DNA from: Burkholderiaceae bacterium
Lineage (GTDB): Bacteria; Pseudomonadota; Gammaproteobacteria; Burkholderiales; Burkholderiaceae_C
Direction of reading: 5' to 3'
Length of the DNA stretch: 6,996 nucleotides
NCBI GenBank assembly: GCA_029864165.1
Contig: JAOTTZ010000094.1
Span: 1 to 6,996, forward strand
Shown here: piece by piece, positions 6,209 to 6,996 of the stretch
Layout of the letters: each line of letters begins with the position of its first letter
Numbering within the stretch: the stretch's first letter is position 1
Program-made: the position numbers and the translations under genes
The notes under the pieces: model-generated
Database searches by the model: none
Told to the model about the DNA's origin: nothing
Seen by the model: the letters and a program-made list of their open reading frames with translations, nothing else

Positions 6209-6414
6209 GCTGCAAAGAAGTGACCACGCTGTGCTCGCAGGAAATGGAGCGCCCCTTACACTGGCGCGAGAAAATCTTGCTGCGCCTGCACGTGATGATG
6301 TGCTCCGGTTGTACGAACTTCCGCCTGCACATGAAAACCTTGCGGCAAACCATGCACATGTACGCCAGCGGCCAAGCGGTCAAATCCGATCCAGAACCAG
6401 ATGTCAAGGACTGA
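6202..6414 (+). CDS. Small zf-HC2 (ZAS-type) anti-sigma factor
   Basis: A 70-residue soluble protein with the zinc-binding anti-sigma signature His30-x3-Cys34-x2-Cys37; Cys4 is the likely fourth ligand. The helical segment RPLHWREKILLRLHVMMC (17-34) is typical of the short zf-HC2 proteins encoded beside this type of ECF factor. It has no membrane segment, so it should act in the cytoplasm, where metal or thiol-reactive signals could release the sigma factor by disturbing the zinc site. That last point is inference from ZAS family behaviour. GGAGG (6193-6197) lies 4 bases before the ATG, which overlaps the sigma stop (ATGCTGA). A longer open frame upstream (from 6121) lies wholly inside the sigma gene and lacks homology. 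The acidic tail SDPEPDVKD is not conserved, to my knowledge. Confidence 0.87.
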   Translation: MLSCKEVTTLCSQEMERPLHWREKILLRLHVMMCSGCTNFRLHMKTLRQTMHMYASGQAVKSDPEPDVKD

Positions 6415-6438
6415 ATCATTGGCGAACTATCGCAGCCC

Positions 6439-6455
6439 GCAGGCAGGATGCCTGC
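6439..6455. repeat. Perfect palindrome between anti-sigma gene and gloA
   Basis: GCAGGCA-GGA-TGCCTGC is a perfect 7-bp stem with a 3-base loop. Shifted by three bases it can also pair as GGCAGG-ATG-CCTGCC (6442-6456). No T-run follows on either side, so a canonical Rho-independent terminator is unlikely. It may be a REP-like dispersed palindrome, an mRNA 3'-end stabiliser for the sigma operon, or an operator for gloA. Confidence 0.55.
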
Positions 6456-6487
6456 CCACCAGTGCAATGTGACACCCAGACCCCACC

Positions 6488-6874
6488 ATGAGACTGCTCC
6501 ATACCATGCTGCGGATCGGCGACCTGCAACGCTCGATCGACTTCTACACTCAAGTGATGGGCATGCAATTGCTGCGCACCACAGAGCGACCTGAGCAAAA
6601 GTACTCACTCGCATTCGTGGGCTACGGTCGCAATCCCGAGCACGCAGAGATCGAACTCACCTACAACCACGGCGTCAGCAGCTACGAGTTGGGAACCGCC
6701 TACGGTCACATCGCCATAGAAGTCCCAGACGCCTACGCGGCGTGTGAGCGGATTCGCGCCAACGGTGGCAAGGTGACGCGCGAGGCGGGTCCGGTCAAAG
6801 GCGGCTCGACCGTGATTGCTTTCGTCACCGACCCCGACGGCTACAAGATCGAGTTGATAGAGCGCAAAGAGTGA
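6488..6874 (+). CDS. gloA: Lactoylglutathione lyase (glyoxalase I)
   Basis: A 128-residue glyoxalase I, nearly superimposable on Escherichia coli GloA. It isomerises the hemithioacetal of methylglyoxal and glutathione to S-lactoylglutathione in the cytoplasm. The four metal ligands of the Ni/Co-dependent class are all present: His5, Glu56, His74 and Glu122. The two VOC repeats are seen at [19 protein letters not shown] (3-21) and AYGHIAIEV (71-79), with the glutathione-site stretch REAGPVKGG (98-106) and [11 protein letters not shown] (115-125). The start is set by homology, since His5 must be near the N-terminus; no clear Shine-Dalgarno precedes it. It is 7 residues shorter than the E. coli enzyme at the C-terminus, which is common. 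It follows the sigma operon by 73 bases with a palindrome between, and is probably a separate housekeeping unit. Confidence 0.96.
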   Translation: MRLLHTMLRIGDLQRSIDFYTQVMGMQLLRTTERPEQKYSLAFVGYGRNPEHAEIELTYNHGVSSYELGTAYGHIAIEVPDAYAACERIRANGGKVTREAGPVKGGSTVIAFVTDPDGYKIELIERKE

Positions 6875-6882
6875 CGCACCGA

Positions 6883-6932
6883 GGCGAGCAACAGCGAGGA
6901 GCAGTATGACTGCACACGCTGCCTTGCTCGCC
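6883..6932 (+). repeat. Extended inverted repeat over a start codon
   Basis: GGCGAGCAA (6883-6891) pairs perfectly with TTGCTCGCC (6924-6932). Inside it, CAGCG (6892-6896) pairs with CGCTG (6917-6921), and GCAGT (6901-6905) with ACTGC (6909-6913) around a 3-base loop that is exactly the ATG of the next gene. In RNA this would be a 50-base interrupted hairpin of 19 pairs that contains the ribosome site GAGGAG (6896-6901). Confidence 0.6.
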
Positions 6933-6996
6933 GAGGTCAGGTCATGCACGATCTGCGCTGCGCACCTGTCTCATGGTGTCCGGCCTGTGCTCCAGT
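6906..6996 (+). CDS. Uracil-DNA glycosylase family protein, 5' part
   Basis: Thirty codons are visible before the window ends, with no stop. The peptide MTAHAALLAEVRSCTIC (1-17), continuing AAHLSHGVRPVLQ, matches from memory the N-terminus of bacterial uracil-DNA glycosylase superfamily proteins, which begin with LLAEVRAC-x2-CA-HLP-GPRPVLQ. These excise uracil or deaminated bases from DNA. The Cys14-x2-Cys17 pair is characteristic of this group. GAGGAG (6896-6901) lies 4 bases before the ATG. The catalytic motifs lie beyond the window, so the call depends on the N-terminus alone. The gene begins 31 bases after the gloA stop and may be read through from gloA. Its start codon lies in the loop of an inverted repeat. 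Confidence 0.62.
   Translation, partial: MTAHAALLAEVRSCTICAAHLSHGVRPVLQ

Noticed and set aside
1..6996. CRISPR array, rRNA, integron attC site or intact transposon
   Set aside because: No regularly spaced repeats beyond one pair, no rRNA-like stretch, and no transposase or integrase frame were found. The inverted repeat at 6883-6932 lacks the attC core motifs.

Overview
The window is GC-rich, densely packed bacterial chromosome. GloA, the ECF sigma/zf-HC2 pair and the DUF2282-DUF692-DUF2063-DoxX cassette all look like those of Betaproteobacteria, most likely Burkholderiales. This is an inference from remembered protein similarity; no rRNA or other strict marker is present.

Left third (159-2383, minus strand): three genes in one compact co-directional run. 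In transcription order they are a permuted papain-fold (YiiX/YebB-type) cysteine hydrolase, a family-2 glycosyltransferase of the TIGR04283 type, and a DUF2064/TIGR04282 CofC-like nucleotidyl/glycosyltransferase. The last two overlap by 26 bases. The two transferases are a recurrent pair, often found near the arsenosugar/rSAM-selenodomain gene set, but no ArsS or ArsM gene is visible here. The extreme left end (1-158) has no gene and carries a 40-bp-period direct repeat that resembles an insertion-sequence end.

Centre (2758-5317, plus strand): a complete bufferin-type RiPP operon. It encodes a Sec-exported DUF2282 precursor peptide with four cysteines, a DUF692 multinuclear non-heme iron oxidase (MNIO, BufB), a DUF2063 partner (BufC) and a DoxX-family membrane protein. 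The last three genes are joined by two ATGA stop/start overlaps. By analogy with characterised systems, BufB and BufC modify precursor cysteines, and the exported peptide binds copper in the periplasm.

Right part (5579-6414): an ECF sigma factor and a small soluble zf-HC2 (ZAS-type) anti-sigma factor, overlapping by 7 bases. They are probably the regulator of the bufferin operon and perhaps of themselves. Weak GTAA-(15/16)-CGT promoter candidates lie upstream of both units. After them come a textbook glyoxalase I (gloA) and the first 30 codons of a uracil-DNA glycosylase family gene that runs off the window. Its start codon lies in the loop of an extended inverted repeat.

Gene-free stretches: 2384-2757 (374 bp, divergent promoter region) and 5318-5578 (261 bp, upstream of sigma). 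No tRNA, rRNA, CRISPR array or intact mobile element was seen.
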